64,000 nt of DNA from Pygmaiobacter massiliensis (lineage in GTDB: Bacteria > Bacillota > Clostridia > Oscillospirales > Ruminococcaceae), in assembly GCF_900199435.1 (NCBI RefSeq), contig NZ_OAML01000003.1:1505166-1569165 (forward strand), in the 5' to 3' direction. The notes under the pieces are model-generated. The model had not been told where the DNA came from. It worked only from the letters and a program-made list of their open reading frames with translations, and did not search any database. A program made the position numbers and the translations under genes. Shown one piece after another: positions 7,742-17,093 of the stretch; the first letter of the stretch is position 1, and the number at the start of each line of letters is the position of its first letter.

Positions 7742-8413
7742 TTATTGTTTTGATTTGCCTTTAAAAATAAGCACGCTGGCAAACAGTAGTGTGAAACAGC
7801 ATAGCCAAACGGATTTCACGCCCAACAGGGCAGTGAGCCAGGCGCTGATGGCGGCCCCAGCACAAAAGGTGCCGACAATAAGGCCATAGACGCCCACCAT
7901 ACGGGCGGCTGCGCGGTCTTTGGTGGAAAGGTAGCGATACAGGTGTTCCATCGCGCTGCGCATGTTACCGGTGCACATGGTGGAAGCGTAAGGTGCGCCC
8001 ACCACGGTGCGAAAGGTATGCACCTGCAAAGAGCAGATAAAGGACACCGTGGTGTTCACAAGGATGTTGGGAACTGTATTAGGCACAAACCCGATGCCGA
8101 GCAATAAAAGCACTTCAATGAAAAGCACGGCATGTTCCCACTCAAAGAAAAGGCGCTCGGAACAGCGGCTCTTCATAAACTCTGCCAGCAAAATGCCCAG
8201 CATAAATGCAGAGATGGGCACAAAATAATAAAACACGCGATGCCATTCCCCGGCGGCGGCCTTTAGCCCCAATAATACAAGGTTGCCGGTTTGTGCAGTG
8301 GCAAACACGTTGCCGCGGCACAGGTAGGTGTAAGCATCCAAAAAGCCCCCCGTAAAGGCAAGCATTACCCCTACGGGCAACCGTTCGGCGGGCAGAACAG
8401 ATTTGTAAGACAA
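7742..8413 (-). CDS. YoaK family (DUF1275) integral membrane protein
   Basis: The 223-residue protein is almost entirely hydrophobic, with about six membrane segments. The N-terminal region has VGVMLAFTGGFLDAYTYL and GNVFATAQTGNLVLLG, the signature of the DUF1275/YoaK family. Members are small membrane proteins of unknown transport activity. It is monocistronic and convergent with the SGNH hydrolase gene, sharing the hairpin between them. The start is the ATG at 8413, preceded on the minus strand by an AAGGGG site. No substrate can be proposed from the sequence. Confidence 0.8.
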   Translation of the reverse strand: MSYKSVLPAERLPVGVMLAFTGGFLDAYTYLCRGNVFATAQTGNLVLLGLKAAAGEWHRVFYYFVPISAFMLGILLAEFMKSRCSERLFFEWEHAVLFIEVLLLLGIGFVPNTVPNILVNTTVSFICSLQVHTFRTVVGAPYASTMCTGNMRSAMEHLYRYLSTKDRAAARMVGVYGLIVGTFCAGAAISAWLTALLGVKSVWLCCFTLLFASVLIFKGKSKQ

Positions 8414-8603
8414 AAATACCCCTTCTTTCTGCAGCTTTTACGGCATACGGAAAATGTTTTCGACCTTGCTATTATATCCGCCGCTTGCTGCTTCGTCAAT
8501 TCCAAACGGTGCAAAAATGCGTTATACTACATATAATGCCTCAGGCTACCTCTTTGGTGGCCAGAGGTGAAAATACAAAGGCAGGAAAGAAAGGTGACAT
8601 AAG

Positions 8604-9305
8604 ATGAATAAGCAGTTGCAGGCGCTTATCAATGAATGCAGCAATATGGTGTTCTTTGGAGGGGCAGGCGTATCCACCGAAAGCGGCATTCCTGATTTTC
8701 GCAGTGTAGACGGACTTTACCATCAAAGATACCCATGGCCACCGGAAGAAATTTTGAGCCATGATTTTTTTATTTCTCACCCTGAAGAATTTTACCGTTT
8801 TTATCGAGATAAAATGCTTTGCCTCAATGCAAAGCCTAATGCGGCCCACCTTGCGTTGGCACGGCTGGAAGCAGAAGGGAAATGCAAGGCAGTTATTACT
8901 CAAAATATTGATGGACTGCACACTGCGGCAGGCAGTAAGCACGTGTTGGAGCTGCACGGCAGCGTACTACGTAACCACTGCATGCGCTGCGGCAAATTTT
9001 ACGAAGTATCGGCAATAGAACAAAGCGAAGGGGTGCCCCGGTGCAGCTGCGGCGGCATTATAAAACCAGAAGTGGTGTTGTATCAGGAAAGCCTCGACAT
9101 GAAGGTGCTGAACGAGGCGGTAGAAGCCATTGAAAAGGCCGATTTGCTGATTGTGGGCGGCACCTCTCTTGCGGTTTACCCGGCAGCGGGACTGATTGAT
9201 TACTTCCATCCCGGAAAGCTTGTGGTGATTAATAAAACCCCGACCTCTGCGGATAAACGTGCCGATGTGGTTTTTACCGGCCCCATTGGAGAGATTTTAT
9301 TTTAA
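8604..9305 (+). CDS. cobB: NAD-dependent protein deacylase, Sir2 family
   Basis: The 233-residue cytoplasmic enzyme removes acyl groups from lysine, using NAD. Motifs appear in order: FFGGAGVSTESGIPDFRS (NAD-binding GAG and acidic/aromatic loop), TQNIDGLHTAAG, LELHGS with the catalytic histidine, a four-cysteine zinc site (CMRCGKFY and CSCGG), and VGGTSLAVYPAAG. Length is right for a bacterial sirtuin of the deacetylase class. It stands alone between yoaK, which is divergent, and yitT; the AT-rich gap 8414-8603 should hold both promoters. The ATG at 8604 follows AAAGGTG. Substrate proteins are unknown. Confidence 0.9.
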   Translation: MNKQLQALINECSNMVFFGGAGVSTESGIPDFRSVDGLYHQRYPWPPEEILSHDFFISHPEEFYRFYRDKMLCLNAKPNAAHLALARLEAEGKCKAVITQNIDGLHTAAGSKHVLELHGSVLRNHCMRCGKFYEVSAIEQSEGVPRCSCGGIIKPEVVLYQESLDMKVLNEAVEAIEKADLLIVGGTSLAVYPAAGLIDYFHPGKLVVINKTPTSADKRADVVFTGPIGEILF

Positions 9306-9410
9306 AACAGAATGCGCAATATTTATGTGATGAAGAGTCTCTAAAGACAGTGCAAAAACTTTGGCTCGCCGTAGGGCGATAGTGCCCAAAAGAGAAAAAT
9401 TTTGCCAAGC

Positions 9411-9441
9411 AAAGCGTCCCTTGCGTTGTAAGGGACGCTTT
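9411..9441 (+). terminator. Terminator after the sirtuin gene
   Basis: AAAGCGTCCCTT (9411-9422) pairs with AAGGGACGCTTT (9430-9441), followed by TTGTTTTTG. It is about 105 bases after the sir2 stop. I see nothing else in the 9306-9576 gap apart from A/T-rich sequence. Confidence 0.75.
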
Positions 9442-9576
9442 TGTTTTTGAGAAATTGCTTATATAAGATGTTTTTTGGCTCGGCTTTGCATAGGCTACAA
9501 GCAATAGAGCAAGCGCGGGCTGGCTTTTTTAGCCAAACCAAAGCGTTTTGCTTGCGCTTTTTATCGGTGCTGTGAT

Positions 9577-10605
9577 ATGCTGATAAAAACGAGAAAATTT
9601 CGCAAAATTTACGCTGAAACGGGGGCGTATCCATTGAAAAAAGTGGAGGTTCTGCGCTGCGAAGCACAAAAAATGATCTACTTTTTAGTCGGTAACCTTT
9701 GCTACGCACTGGCGATTCAATTCTTCCTTGCAGGCAACAGTATTGCAGCAGGTGGTTTTTCTGGTATCGCCATTGTACTCTCTACCTTGATGCCGATTTC
9801 CATAGGCAACTTTATCTTCTTACTTAATCTGCCTTTTTTAATTGTCAGCTATTTCATCAAAGGCAAACGATATACGCTGAAAACCTTTATGGGTTCCACA
9901 ATTTACACCATTATGCTCAATGCCATTAGCTTTTTGCCTACCGTTACCCAAAACAAGCTGGTTGCGGCGGTGTTTGGCGGGTTGCTTTACGGCATGGGCG
10001 CGGTGTTCTTTATGAAATCGGATGCGTCTGGCGGCGGCACCGACCTTGTAGCACGACTGCTGAAAACCAAGTTTCCCAGCCTTTCGATTGGCAAGCTTTT
10101 CATTATCGTCGATGGCTCGGTTGTGGTGTTTGCGATGATTATATTCCGCAATATTGAAGCGGGCTTATACGCCATTATCACCATCTATGTTTGCAGTGTG
10201 GTGAACGACCGGGTGCTGGCTGGTTTTGACAAAGCCAATATGTGTTACATCATCACCGACCGCGACCCCGAAGGGCTTGCACACGCAGTGCAAACCGAGC
10301 TGGGGCGCAGTGTAACATTACAGCATGGCACCGGAATGTACGCAAAAGGAGAGCACAACATTTTACTTACGGTATTGCGCCCGCGCGAAACCTGGCAGCT
10401 GAAACAGATTGTGAGTGAGCTGGACCCTAATGCATTTGTCGTGGTTGCAAGTGCAAGCGAAGTAATGGGACGCGGCTTCAAAAAAATAAGCGACGAAACC
10501 CCACCGGATGCGTTGTCGCTGCATCCGCTGAACAATAAAAAACGCCCTCCCAGCCATACGGCAGGGGTGCAGATGCCGCAAAAGCAAAAAGAGGAAGTTC
10601 GATGA
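9577..10605 (+). CDS. YitT family membrane protein (DUF161/DUF2179)
   Basis: Up to 342 residues. Roughly five to six hydrophobic segments begin with YFLVGNLCYALAIQFFLAGN, followed by SIAAGGFSGIAIVLS and the glycine-rich GMGAVFFMKSDASGGGTDLVARLL typical of the YitT family. The C-terminal cytosolic DUF2179 domain (AHAVQTELGRSVTLQHGTGMY) is present. Family function is unknown. The start is uncertain: ATG 9577 has no clear ribosome site, while TTG 9634 follows a G-rich stretch at about 9620 and gives a more typical N-terminus. It overlaps the next gene by 4 bases (ATGA). Confidence 0.8.
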   Translation: MLIKTRKFRKIYAETGAYPLKKVEVLRCEAQKMIYFLVGNLCYALAIQFFLAGNSIAAGGFSGIAIVLSTLMPISIGNFIFLLNLPFLIVSYFIKGKRYTLKTFMGSTIYTIMLNAISFLPTVTQNKLVAAVFGGLLYGMGAVFFMKSDASGGGTDLVARLLKTKFPSLSIGKLFIIVDGSVVVFAMIIFRNIEAGLYAIITIYVCSVVNDRVLAGFDKANMCYIITDRDPEGLAHAVQTELGRSVTLQHGTGMYAKGEHNILLTVLRPRETWQLKQIVSELDPNAFVVVASASEVMGRGFKKISDETPPDALSLHPLNNKKRPPSHTAGVQMPQKQKEEVR

Positions 10606-11147
10606 AATACGAAAAGCAAATAACCCTGAAAAACGGGCAGCCCTGTTTGCTGCGTCACCCGACTGCAGAGGATGCGCAGAAAATTTTGGATCATATGATT
10701 TTGACTTCTGCAGAAACGGACAATATGGCCCGTTATGCCGATGAGTTTACGATGACTGCCGCACAGGAGGCGCTTTACTTAACCGAAGTAGAAGAAAGCG
10801 AAGATGCCGTGATGGTTTCGGCAGAGCTGGATGGCGAGATTGTTGCAAATGCGGGCTTTAACCCAGTGGCAAAGTTAGAGCGCTGCCGCCACAGGGCAGA
10901 GCTGGGCATCTCGATTCGGCAAGACTGTTGGGGCCTTGGCATCGGTACTGCGGTGATGCAGGCATTGATTGATACCGCCCGGCAGGCGGGGTATGAGCAG
11001 CTGGAGCTGGATGTGGTAGAGACCAACCAGCGGGCGATTGCTCTTTACGAAAAAATGGGCTTTGTCAGCTATGGGCTGCGAGAGAATTCGTTCAAATACC
11101 GAGATGGGCATTCGGCCGCGCTGCGGCTGATGCTGCTGCGGCTTTAA
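10602..11147 (+). CDS. GNAT family N-acetyltransferase
   Basis: The 181-residue protein has the acetyl-CoA fold: LELGISIRQDCWGLGIGTAV-like residues around 905-950 of the gene region contain the Q/R-x-x-G-x-G/A loop as DCWGLGIGTAV. LELDVVETNQRAIALYEKMGF is the conserved motif B. It resembles RimJ/RimL- or YhhY-like enzymes acting on small amines or protein N-termini. Translational coupling (ATGA overlap) to the YitT gene suggests a shared transcript. The substrate cannot be told from the sequence. Confidence 0.78.
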   Translation: MKYEKQITLKNGQPCLLRHPTAEDAQKILDHMILTSAETDNMARYADEFTMTAAQEALYLTEVEESEDAVMVSAELDGEIVANAGFNPVAKLERCRHRAELGISIRQDCWGLGIGTAVMQALIDTARQAGYEQLELDVVETNQRAIALYEKMGFVSYGLRENSFKYRDGHSAALRLMLLRL

Positions 11148-11150
11148 ATA

Positions 11151-11186
11151 AAAAGAACCCTCCGGAATTTACCGGAGGGTTCTTTT
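11151..11186. terminator. Strong bidirectional terminator
   Basis: AAAAGAACCCTCCGG (11151-11165) pairs with CCGGAGGGTTCTTTT (11172-11186) around a six-base loop, followed by more T. It separates the convergent GNAT and SH3-like genes. Confidence 0.9.
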
Positions 11187-11224
11187 TATTTGCAGAATAG
11201 ATAAACGCTAAGCGAAGGAAAGCG

Positions 11225-11590
11225 CTACCGCTTTTCGGCGTGGCATAAGCAGTTTTTTGGAACCCAGCCGCGCTGATTGTCGGCTTCGCGCAGGCACCAA
11301 AGCCAGCCATTGAGCTCCTTCGTGGCATACAGGATGTCACCCACAGCAACCGTCATTTCTTCGGCAGTATAGTCTGTGGTTGCTGTGCCGGTTGCACCGT
11401 TCATTTGCAGAATTTGAACGGGCGTCCAGCCCGCTTTTCCCGTTCTCTCCGAAACACAGTAAATCCAGTTGGCCCAAGGCCCGTCGTCATTAGACTTTTC
11501 GCCCAGCTTCACCGTGTCGCCTGCGTTTAACTGAATAGGGTCAGCGTTGCTGTTTTCGTAGTCTTCGACCACAATATAAACTTGCTCCAT
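11225..11590 (-). CDS. Small SH3-like domain protein
   Basis: The 121-residue soluble protein has no signal peptide. It appears to hold two related beta-barrel units. The first has IQLNAGDTVKLGEKSNDDG and WIYCVSERTGKAGWTPVQIL. The second has MTVAVGDILYATKELNG and WLWCLREADNQRGWVPKNCL. The W-x-x-C and G-W-V/T-P patterns are typical of bacterial SH3-like modules. A cytoplasmic ligand is unknown. It lies 90 bases downstream of glpK on the same strand, with its own AAGGAT-type ribosome site. Confidence 0.65.
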   Translation of the reverse strand: MEQVYIVVEDYENSNADPIQLNAGDTVKLGEKSNDDGPWANWIYCVSERTGKAGWTPVQILQMNGATGTATTDYTAEEMTVAVGDILYATKELNGWLWCLREADNQRGWVPKNCLCHAEKR

Positions 11591-11680
11591 CTTGTGCTCC
11601 TTATCCTTGCGAAATTATTTATTTTAAAGTTGACCCCGCCTATCGGTGTAGTCGGGCGGCGAGCCTTGTAACACTTTGGA

Positions 11681-13165
11681 TTAGTTTGCCCACCCGGCGC
11701 AGCGGCCGACAGCTTTTTCCCATCCGGCGCAGTTTTGTAGGACATCTTCTTCGCTCATCGAGGGCGCGTAATATTTATCCAGCGTCCACTGTGCACAGAT
11801 GTCCGTACGGTCTTTCCACACACCAACTGCAAGGCCCGCAAGGTAAGCTGCGCCCAGCGCAGTGGTCTCCCGAATCATCGGGCGGCGAATCACGGTATGT
11901 GTAATATCGGACTGGAACTGCATCAGTAGATTGTTGGCAGAAGCACCGCCGTCCACTTTCAGCTCCCGAATTTCAAGACCGGTGTCCGCCTTCATTGCGT
12001 CCAGTACGTCCTTGCTTTGATAAGCGACCGACTCGAGCGCAGCGCGGATGATGTGATTGCGGTTGCTGCCGCGGGTAAGGCCGAAGATAGCACCGCGGGC
12101 GTACATATCCCAACGGGGAGCGCCAAGCCCGGTAAAGGCCGGTACCACATAAACGCCGCCGTTATTTTCTACTTTGCGCGCAAAATATTCGCTATCGGCG
12201 CTATCCGTGATGAATTTCAGTTCATCGCGCAGCCACTGGATGACCGCGCCACCCACGAAAACGCTGCCCTCCAGTGCATACTCTACCTTGCCGTCTAGCC
12301 CGATGGCGATGGTGGAAAGCAAACCGTGGCTGCTGGTGTGCAGCTGGCTGCCAGTGTTCATCAGCATAAAGCAGCCGGTGCCATAAGTATTTTTGACATC
12401 GCCCGGGGCAAAGCAGGTCTGCCCAAACAGTGCGGCCTGTTGGTCACCCGCTGCACCTGCGATAGGTACATCTACGCCCGAAAGGCTGACGGTGCCGTAC
12501 ACTTCGCTGGAGTTGCAAACCTTTGGCAGCATTGCCATAGGAATATTCAGCTCCTCGCAGAGGTGCTCATCCCAGCAAAGGTTGCGGATATTGTAAAGCA
12601 TGGTACGCGAAGCGTTCGTGTAATCGGTCACATGCGCTTTGCCGCCAGTCAGTTTCCAAATCAGCCAGCTGTCTACCGTGCCAAACAGCAGTTCGCCACG
12701 TTCTGCACGCTGCTGTGCACCCGGCACCTGGTCAAGAATCCAGCGGATTTTGGTAGCTGAAAAATAAGCGTCGAGCAAAAGGCCGGTGTTCTCGCGGATA
12801 TATTCGGCCAGACCACGCTGCTTTAGCTCTGCGCAGAGCGGTGCGGTGCGGCGACACTGCCACACAATCGCATTGTAAATCGGCAGTCCGGTCTGCTTGT
12901 CCCACACGATGGTGGTTTCGCGCTGGTTGGTGATGCCGATGGCGGCAAGCTCGTTTATGTCGATGTTGCTGCGTGCAAGCACCTCGGTCATCACGCTGTA
13001 CTGGCTGGCATAGAGTTCCATCGGGTCATGCTCTACATACCCCGGCTGCGGGTAGTGCTGGGTAAATTCCTTTTGGGAGATATTAACGATATTCTGCTGC
13101 TCATCAAAGATGATGGCGCGGGAACTTGTGGTACCCTGATCAAGCGCCATAACGTATTTGCTCAT
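11681..13165 (-). CDS. glpK: Glycerol kinase
   Basis: The 494-residue cytoplasmic enzyme phosphorylates glycerol to glycerol 3-phosphate. The N-terminus [18 protein letters not shown] is the FGGY-family phosphate-1 ATP motif. Later blocks are [56 protein letters not shown] and [16 protein letters not shown], all diagnostic of GlpK. The start at 13165 is chosen because AAAGGA lies 9 bases upstream and the family N-terminus begins here; the frame extends to 13270 without support. No glpF or glpD is adjacent, so it seems to stand alone. A palindrome near 13226-13240 may be a regulatory site. Confidence 0.93.
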   Translation of the reverse strand: MSKYVMALDQGTTSSRAIIFDEQQNIVNISQKEFTQHYPQPGYVEHDPMELYASQYSVMTEVLARSNIDINELAAIGITNQRETTIVWDKQTGLPIYNAIVWQCRRTAPLCAELKQRGLAEYIRENTGLLLDAYFSATKIRWILDQVPGAQQRAERGELLFGTVDSWLIWKLTGGKAHVTDYTNASRTMLYNIRNLCWDEHLCEELNIPMAMLPKVCNSSEVYGTVSLSGVDVPIAGAAGDQQAALFGQTCFAPGDVKNTYGTGCFMLMNTGSQLHTSSHGLLSTIAIGLDGKVEYALEGSVFVGGAVIQWLRDELKFITDSADSEYFARKVENNGGVYVVPAFTGLGAPRWDMYARGAIFGLTRGSNRNHIIRAALESVAYQSKDVLDAMKADTGLEIRELKVDGGASANNLLMQFQSDITHTVIRRPMIRETTALGAAYLAGLAVGVWKDRTDICAQWTLDKYYAPSMSEEDVLQNCAGWEKAVGRCAGWAN

Positions 13166-13225
13166 GAAGGGTCGTCCTTTCTTGTGGTTTGGTGCGCCGT
13201 TTACAGTTGCGGCATTCTTTGGCTT

Positions 13226-13240
13226 AAGTATATCATACTT
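13226..13240. promoter_or_regulatory. Inverted repeat in the glpK upstream region
   Basis: AAGTAT (13226-13231) and ATACTT (13235-13240) are separated by three bases. On the minus strand the right part contains TATACT, a possible -10 for glpK, so the palindrome could be an operator. No convincing -35 element was found. Confidence 0.3.
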
Positions 13241-13492
13241 GAGCGAATACCGCACAGCGTTTGTATGCAAAAAACAAGTGCTATAATTACAGCAAAACTT
13301 ACAATCTGTCTATGGCGCTATCCGCAAAGATTAAGGGCAGCGCAAACTTATCAACTGCCCCATATAGGTTAGAGGGCAAATGATCGAACTGAAAGAAAAA
13401 TGAATTTAACGATAAAGCTATAAAACTTTGCAAATTTAATGGAAAAAGCCTGAAATGTTGTAATGTTTTTCCATTTTATTTCGTTTAAGAGA

Positions 13493-13520
13493 TTGACAAA
13501 ATCAAAAACTGATGTATTAT
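13493..13520 (+). promoter_or_regulatory. Predicted sigma-A promoter of the macAB-like operon
   Basis: TTGACA (13493-13498), a 16-base spacer and TATTAT (13515-13520). It is followed at 13525-13536 by TTAGTTACTTAA, an imperfect palindrome resembling the element in front of marR. The rest of the 13241-13492 gap is A/T-rich with no gene visible. Confidence 0.65.
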
Positions 13521-13574
13521 TGTGTTAGTTACTTAATACAATGGTACAAAAAATTATTGCGAGGAGGCGGGCGT

Positions 13575-14279
13575 TTGCGGCAGCCTGTAATCGAAATCGA
13601 AAACCTTTATAAAATCTACAACCCCGGCGAAAACGAGGTGCGTGCGCTGGACGGCGTAAGCCTGACAGTCTACGAGGGCGAGTTTGTCGCCATTGTGGGC
13701 CATTCCGGCTCTGGTAAATCAACCTTAATGAACATGATCGGTTGTCTGGATGTACCGACCAGCGGCAGTTATCGGCTGAATGGTCAGGACGTAAGCAATA
13801 TGGAAGACAACGAGCTTTCCACAATTCGTAACCAGCAAATCGGGTTCATATTTCAAAGCTTCAATTTAATCAAAAATTTAAACGCGGTAGAGAATGTGGA
13901 ATTGCCACTGATTTACCGCGGCATGTCTGCGAAACAGCGAGAAGAGCTTTCAGAAGAAGCGCTGCGGCGTGTAGGGCTCTTGCACCGTATGTATCACCGC
14001 CCTAACGAGATGTCGGGCGGTCAGCAGCAGCGTGTGGCAGTAGCTCGCGCCATTGCGGCACATCCGCCGCTGATTTTGGCCGACGAGCCAACCGGTAACC
14101 TGGACACCAAGGCAGGAGCGCAGGTGTTTGAGATTATAGAGGAGCTGCACCGGGAGGGCAATACCATTGTGCTGATTACGCATGATGACGAGCTGGCAAA
14201 AAAGGCCGAACGAATGGTACGCATTACCGACGGCCATGTAGATAATGGGGAGTACCCAGACGAAAAGGAGAATTTCTGA
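13575..14279 (+). CDS. MacB/LolD-type ABC transporter ATP-binding subunit
   Basis: The 234-residue ATPase has Walker A GHSGSGKST, Q-loop IGFIFQSFNL, signature MSGGQQQRVAVARA, Walker B LILADEPTGNLD and the switch histidine LITHD. This is the compact MacB/FtsE/LolD class that works with FtsX-fold permeases. The start is TTG at 13575, with GAGGAGG at 13561-13567; the frame runs back to 13512 across the promoter and should not be used. Its TGA overlaps the ATG of the adaptor by one base. With the next two genes it forms a tripartite-type export system, powering mechanotransmission rather than direct transport. Confidence 0.88.
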   Translation: MRQPVIEIENLYKIYNPGENEVRALDGVSLTVYEGEFVAIVGHSGSGKSTLMNMIGCLDVPTSGSYRLNGQDVSNMEDNELSTIRNQQIGFIFQSFNLIKNLNAVENVELPLIYRGMSAKQREELSEEALRRVGLLHRMYHRPNEMSGGQQQRVAVARAIAAHPPLILADEPTGNLDTKAGAQVFEIIEELHREGNTIVLITHDDELAKKAERMVRITDGHVDNGEYPDEKENF

Positions 14280-15703
14280 TGGAAGAACAAGTGAAAAATG
14301 GATCGGTTGCTGTTGCGGAGGCGCCGGTAAAACGCCCGAAGAAAAAGCGCAGCCGGAAAAAGAAAATCGTGCTGGGCATTGTAGTTGTACTGGTAGCACT
14401 TTTTGCAGTCAACATGATTGTCGGCGCGGTGCGTGGCCCCGCCCCCCTCGTGGTAGCAACAGAGGCAATCGCGAAAGGCGACATTAATCAAACGCTTTCC
14501 ACCAACGGAACTCTGGTTTCCGGCAATAAAGTAACCGTCTACTCTGAGGTTTCTGCGCCGGTAGAAAAACTTAGCGTGAAAGCTGGCAGCATGGTAACCG
14601 CAGGCGATGTGCTGGTAACCTATGATACGCAGGACCTTGCCCGCGCCTATAAAACTGCTTCGGCAGCAGCGGCCAGCGGCAGCCTGCAAACGCAGGACAC
14701 CCTGTCTGCAAGCAGTAAATCTCAGACTGCTTTTAACGATGCAGCGGCAAACCTGAATAACGCTGCAGCACAAAAAGACAATGCCAAAGCAACACTGGCA
14801 AGCCTTACCTCTCAGTATGAGGCGCTGGCAGACAAAACCACGGCCGAAGCACAGAGCCTGAAACAGGCCGTAGATGCAGCAGCAGCGGACTTAACCGCAA
14901 TGGAAGCAGGCTTGCAGAGTGCACGTGCTGCTTATGACGCCGCAGAAAAAGGCGTAATGACTGAGAACGGCAAAAAGCAGCTGGAATACAGCCAGGTGGC
15001 TGCAAATGTTAGCCTTGAAAAAGCAAGCCAGGACCTGAAAGCGGGTAAAGCTGGTCTTACCGCCCCCATCAGTGGTGCCGTAAGCAGTGTTTCTGCTACC
15101 GAAGGTGCATTGATTGGCCAGTATAGCCCGGTTTGCGTCATCGAAAGCCTGGACGATGTGCGGGTGCAGATTGCGCTTTCTCGCTATGACCTGGAGAAAG
15201 TAAAGCTGGGCCAGGAAGCAACCATTACCACACTGGGTAAAACTTATACCGGCAAGGTGACTACCATTGATTCGATGGCAACCACCACCGCTTCTGCCAA
15301 CGGCAATACTACCGCCTATGTGCGCGCAGAGATTACGCTCGATAAGCCCGACGCCGATATTCGCCTTGGGCTGGAAGCAAATGTAACGCTGCACACAGGC
15401 AGTGCTACCGCTGTCATCACCGCTCCGCTCTCTGCTATCAACACGGACGTGAACGGACAGTTCTGCTATGTCGTCGAAAATGGTGTCGCTGTGCGCCGCC
15501 AGGTGAAAACCGGCCTTGCAAGCGATAGCCGCACCGAAGTGCTGGAAGGCCTTTCGGAAGGCGACGTGCTGATTTCTGAACCGCAGAACATCCCTGCCGA
15601 GGGCACTAAAGTAACTGCTATGGGCGGCGTTGCAGGTGCGGCTTCCGGTGCAGAGGATGTAGCCTCGGCGGCGGCTCCGGCCACGGCTGTGGCGGCAGGG
15701 TAA
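14279..15703 (+). CDS. HlyD/MacA-type efflux adaptor (membrane fusion) protein
   Basis: The 474-residue protein has a basic N-terminus (KRPKKKRSRKKK) and one membrane helix (IVLGIVVVLVALFAVNMIVG), placing the rest outside the cell. Then come a lipoyl/barrel-sandwich half (VTVYSEVSAPVEKLSVKAGS), an Ala/Gln-rich helical hairpin at roughly 115-225, the second lipoyl half (GLTAPISGAVSSVSATEG) and beta-barrel regions. The tail is Ala-rich and probably disordered. In a Gram-positive cell, with no outer membrane, such adaptors usually deliver peptides or antimicrobials across the wall, or sense them. It is sandwiched between the ATPase and the FtsX-fold permease. Confidence 0.85.
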   Translation: MEEQVKNGSVAVAEAPVKRPKKKRSRKKKIVLGIVVVLVALFAVNMIVGAVRGPAPLVVATEAIAKGDINQTLSTNGTLVSGNKVTVYSEVSAPVEKLSVKAGSMVTAGDVLVTYDTQDLARAYKTASAAAASGSLQTQDTLSASSKSQTAFNDAAANLNNAAAQKDNAKATLASLTSQYEALADKTTAEAQSLKQAVDAAAADLTAMEAGLQSARAAYDAAEKGVMTENGKKQLEYSQVAANVSLEKASQDLKAGKAGLTAPISGAVSSVSATEGALIGQYSPVCVIESLDDVRVQIALSRYDLEKVKLGQEATITTLGKTYTGKVTTIDSMATTTASANGNTTAYVRAEITLDKPDADIRLGLEANVTLHTGSATAVITAPLSAINTDVNGQFCYVVENGVAVRRQVKTGLASDSRTEVLEGLSEGDVLISEPQNIPAEGTKVTAMGGVAGAASGAEDVASAAAPATAVAAG

Positions 15704-15712
15704 GGTGATACC

Positions 15713-16918
15713 ATGCGACAAATCATAGAATATGCCCGCATGGCCTTTCGCAACATCTGGGGCAATAAAACGCGCAGTGCCCTCACGATGCTCGGCATCA
15801 TCATCGGTATTGCATCGGTGATTGTGGTGCTTTGCGTGGGCGGCGGCGGCAAAAACCAGTTTGCCGAGCAGCTGGGGCAGTTTTCCAGCGGTTCCGTCTA
15901 CCTGTATGTAGGCGGCGAAAGCTCTACAGCAAACGATAATTTCACCGAAGAAGACATCGTTGCAGTTCGCGGCCTCGAAAGCGTAGAAGCCGCGACAATG
16001 GCAGGCGGTGCATCTGGTACAGTGCGCGGCACCAAAGAAGAGGTCAGCGCCAGCATCTCGAGTGGCAACGGCGATATGTTCCGGGTTTTCCCCGCTACTT
16101 TGCAAAAAGGGCGCAACTGGGATGCGAGTGACTATGAAGCCGCCCGCCGTGTCATCACAATTGACTCGGACGGGGCAAAAGCCGTATTTGGCACCGATGA
16201 TGTCGTCGGTTTGACCGTACAGATGACATTGAACGGCCGTACCTCTGATTTTACGATTGTAGGCGTGACCAAGAGCATGAATGGCTCTTTTTACACCGGT
16301 AAAGTAACGGCCAACATCACGATGCCGCAAAGCACTTTGATTGCAATGTCTGATGTATATGAAGGCCCGTACTTCCAATTGGCATTTCTCGCCAAAAACT
16401 CTGCCGACAGCGAGGCTGCTACCGATGCAGTGCTGCGTTTGGTGGGGCAGAGACATGGCAACTATGGCCGCGATGTTTATATCGTGCAGGATGTAAACAA
16501 GATGAGCGCGGAAATCAATAGCGTGACCGGTATGTTTACCAACATCATCGCCGCCATTGCGGGCATCAGCCTTTTGGTTGGCGGCATCGGCGTTATGAAT
16601 ATTATGCTCGTTTCGGTCACGGAGCGCACCCGGGAAATCGGTATCCGCAAAGCGCTTGGCGCAAAAACCGGCAGCATCTTATTCCAGTTCCTCGTAGAGG
16701 CTGGTACGCTGACGCTGGTAGGCGGCATTGTAGGCATCGGCCTTGGCCTTGCAGGTGGATTTGGGTTATCCTCGTTGCTTGGACTGAAAGGCGCAATCAG
16801 CCCGATGCTGGTACTCATTATCGCGCTTTTCTCTACTGCAATTGGTATCTTTTTTGGCATCTATCCCGCCAAAAAAGCTGCACGCCTTAACCCCATTGAG
16901 GCACTGAGAACTGAATAA
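15713..16918 (+). CDS. MacB/FtsX-type ABC transporter permease
   Basis: The 401-residue protein has the MacB topology: one N-terminal membrane helix (LTMLGIIIGIASVIVVLCVG) preceded by MAFRNIWGNKTRSALTM, a typical FtsX N-terminus. A large extracellular domain (about residues 45-270) follows, then three C-terminal helices. The segment VSVTERTREIGIRKALGA is the conserved coupling motif, and the C-terminus PAKKAARLNPIEALRTE is diagnostic of the family. It starts 9 bases after the adaptor gene. The substrate is unknown; antimicrobial peptide or bacteriocin efflux is the common role of such operons in Firmicutes. Confidence 0.88.
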   Translation: MRQIIEYARMAFRNIWGNKTRSALTMLGIIIGIASVIVVLCVGGGGKNQFAEQLGQFSSGSVYLYVGGESSTANDNFTEEDIVAVRGLESVEAATMAGGASGTVRGTKEEVSASISSGNGDMFRVFPATLQKGRNWDASDYEAARRVITIDSDGAKAVFGTDDVVGLTVQMTLNGRTSDFTIVGVTKSMNGSFYTGKVTANITMPQSTLIAMSDVYEGPYFQLAFLAKNSADSEAATDAVLRLVGQRHGNYGRDVYIVQDVNKMSAEINSVTGMFTNIIAAIAGISLLVGGIGVMNIMLVSVTERTREIGIRKALGAKTGSILFQFLVEAGTLTLVGGIVGIGLGLAGGFGLSSLLGLKGAISPMLVLIIALFSTAIGIFFGIYPAKKAARLNPIEALRTE

Positions 16919-16947
16919 CGGGGACCTTACACTTCCTCCTCTAAAAA

Positions 16948-16990
16948 GCAGGCAAGGCGTTTGAAAAAGCGCTTTGCCTGCGTTTTTTTA
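16948..16990 (+). terminator. Terminator of the macAB-like operon
   Basis: GCAGGCAAGGCG (16948-16959) pairs with CGCTTTGCCTGC (16970-16981), with one G-T pair. GTTTTTTTA follows. Confidence 0.85.
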
Positions 16991-17019
16991 TTGACACCGG
17001 CCGCTGTGGTGCTTACAAT
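16991..17019 (+). promoter_or_regulatory. Predicted sigma-A promoter of the DMT transporter gene
   Basis: TTGACA (16991-16996), a 17-base spacer and TACAAT (17014-17019), immediately after the preceding terminator. The leader is about 70 bases. Confidence 0.65.
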
Positions 17020-17093
17020 AAACGATAGAAACTGAAGATGAAAAAAGGCCTTGCAGCGGCGCTGTAGGCGCCAAACCTGCGGGAGCGTGCAAG

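Noticed and set aside
13282-13287. TATAAT as an extra plus-strand promoter between glpK and the ABC operon
   Set aside because: The spacer to TTGTAT is only 15 bases and no gene starts behind it until the better promoter at 13493.
14891-16456. 521-residue open frame on the minus strand opposite the efflux adaptor and permease genes
   Set aside because: It has no ribosome site, no recognisable motif and a Cys/His-rich composition typical of antisense reading of a real gene.
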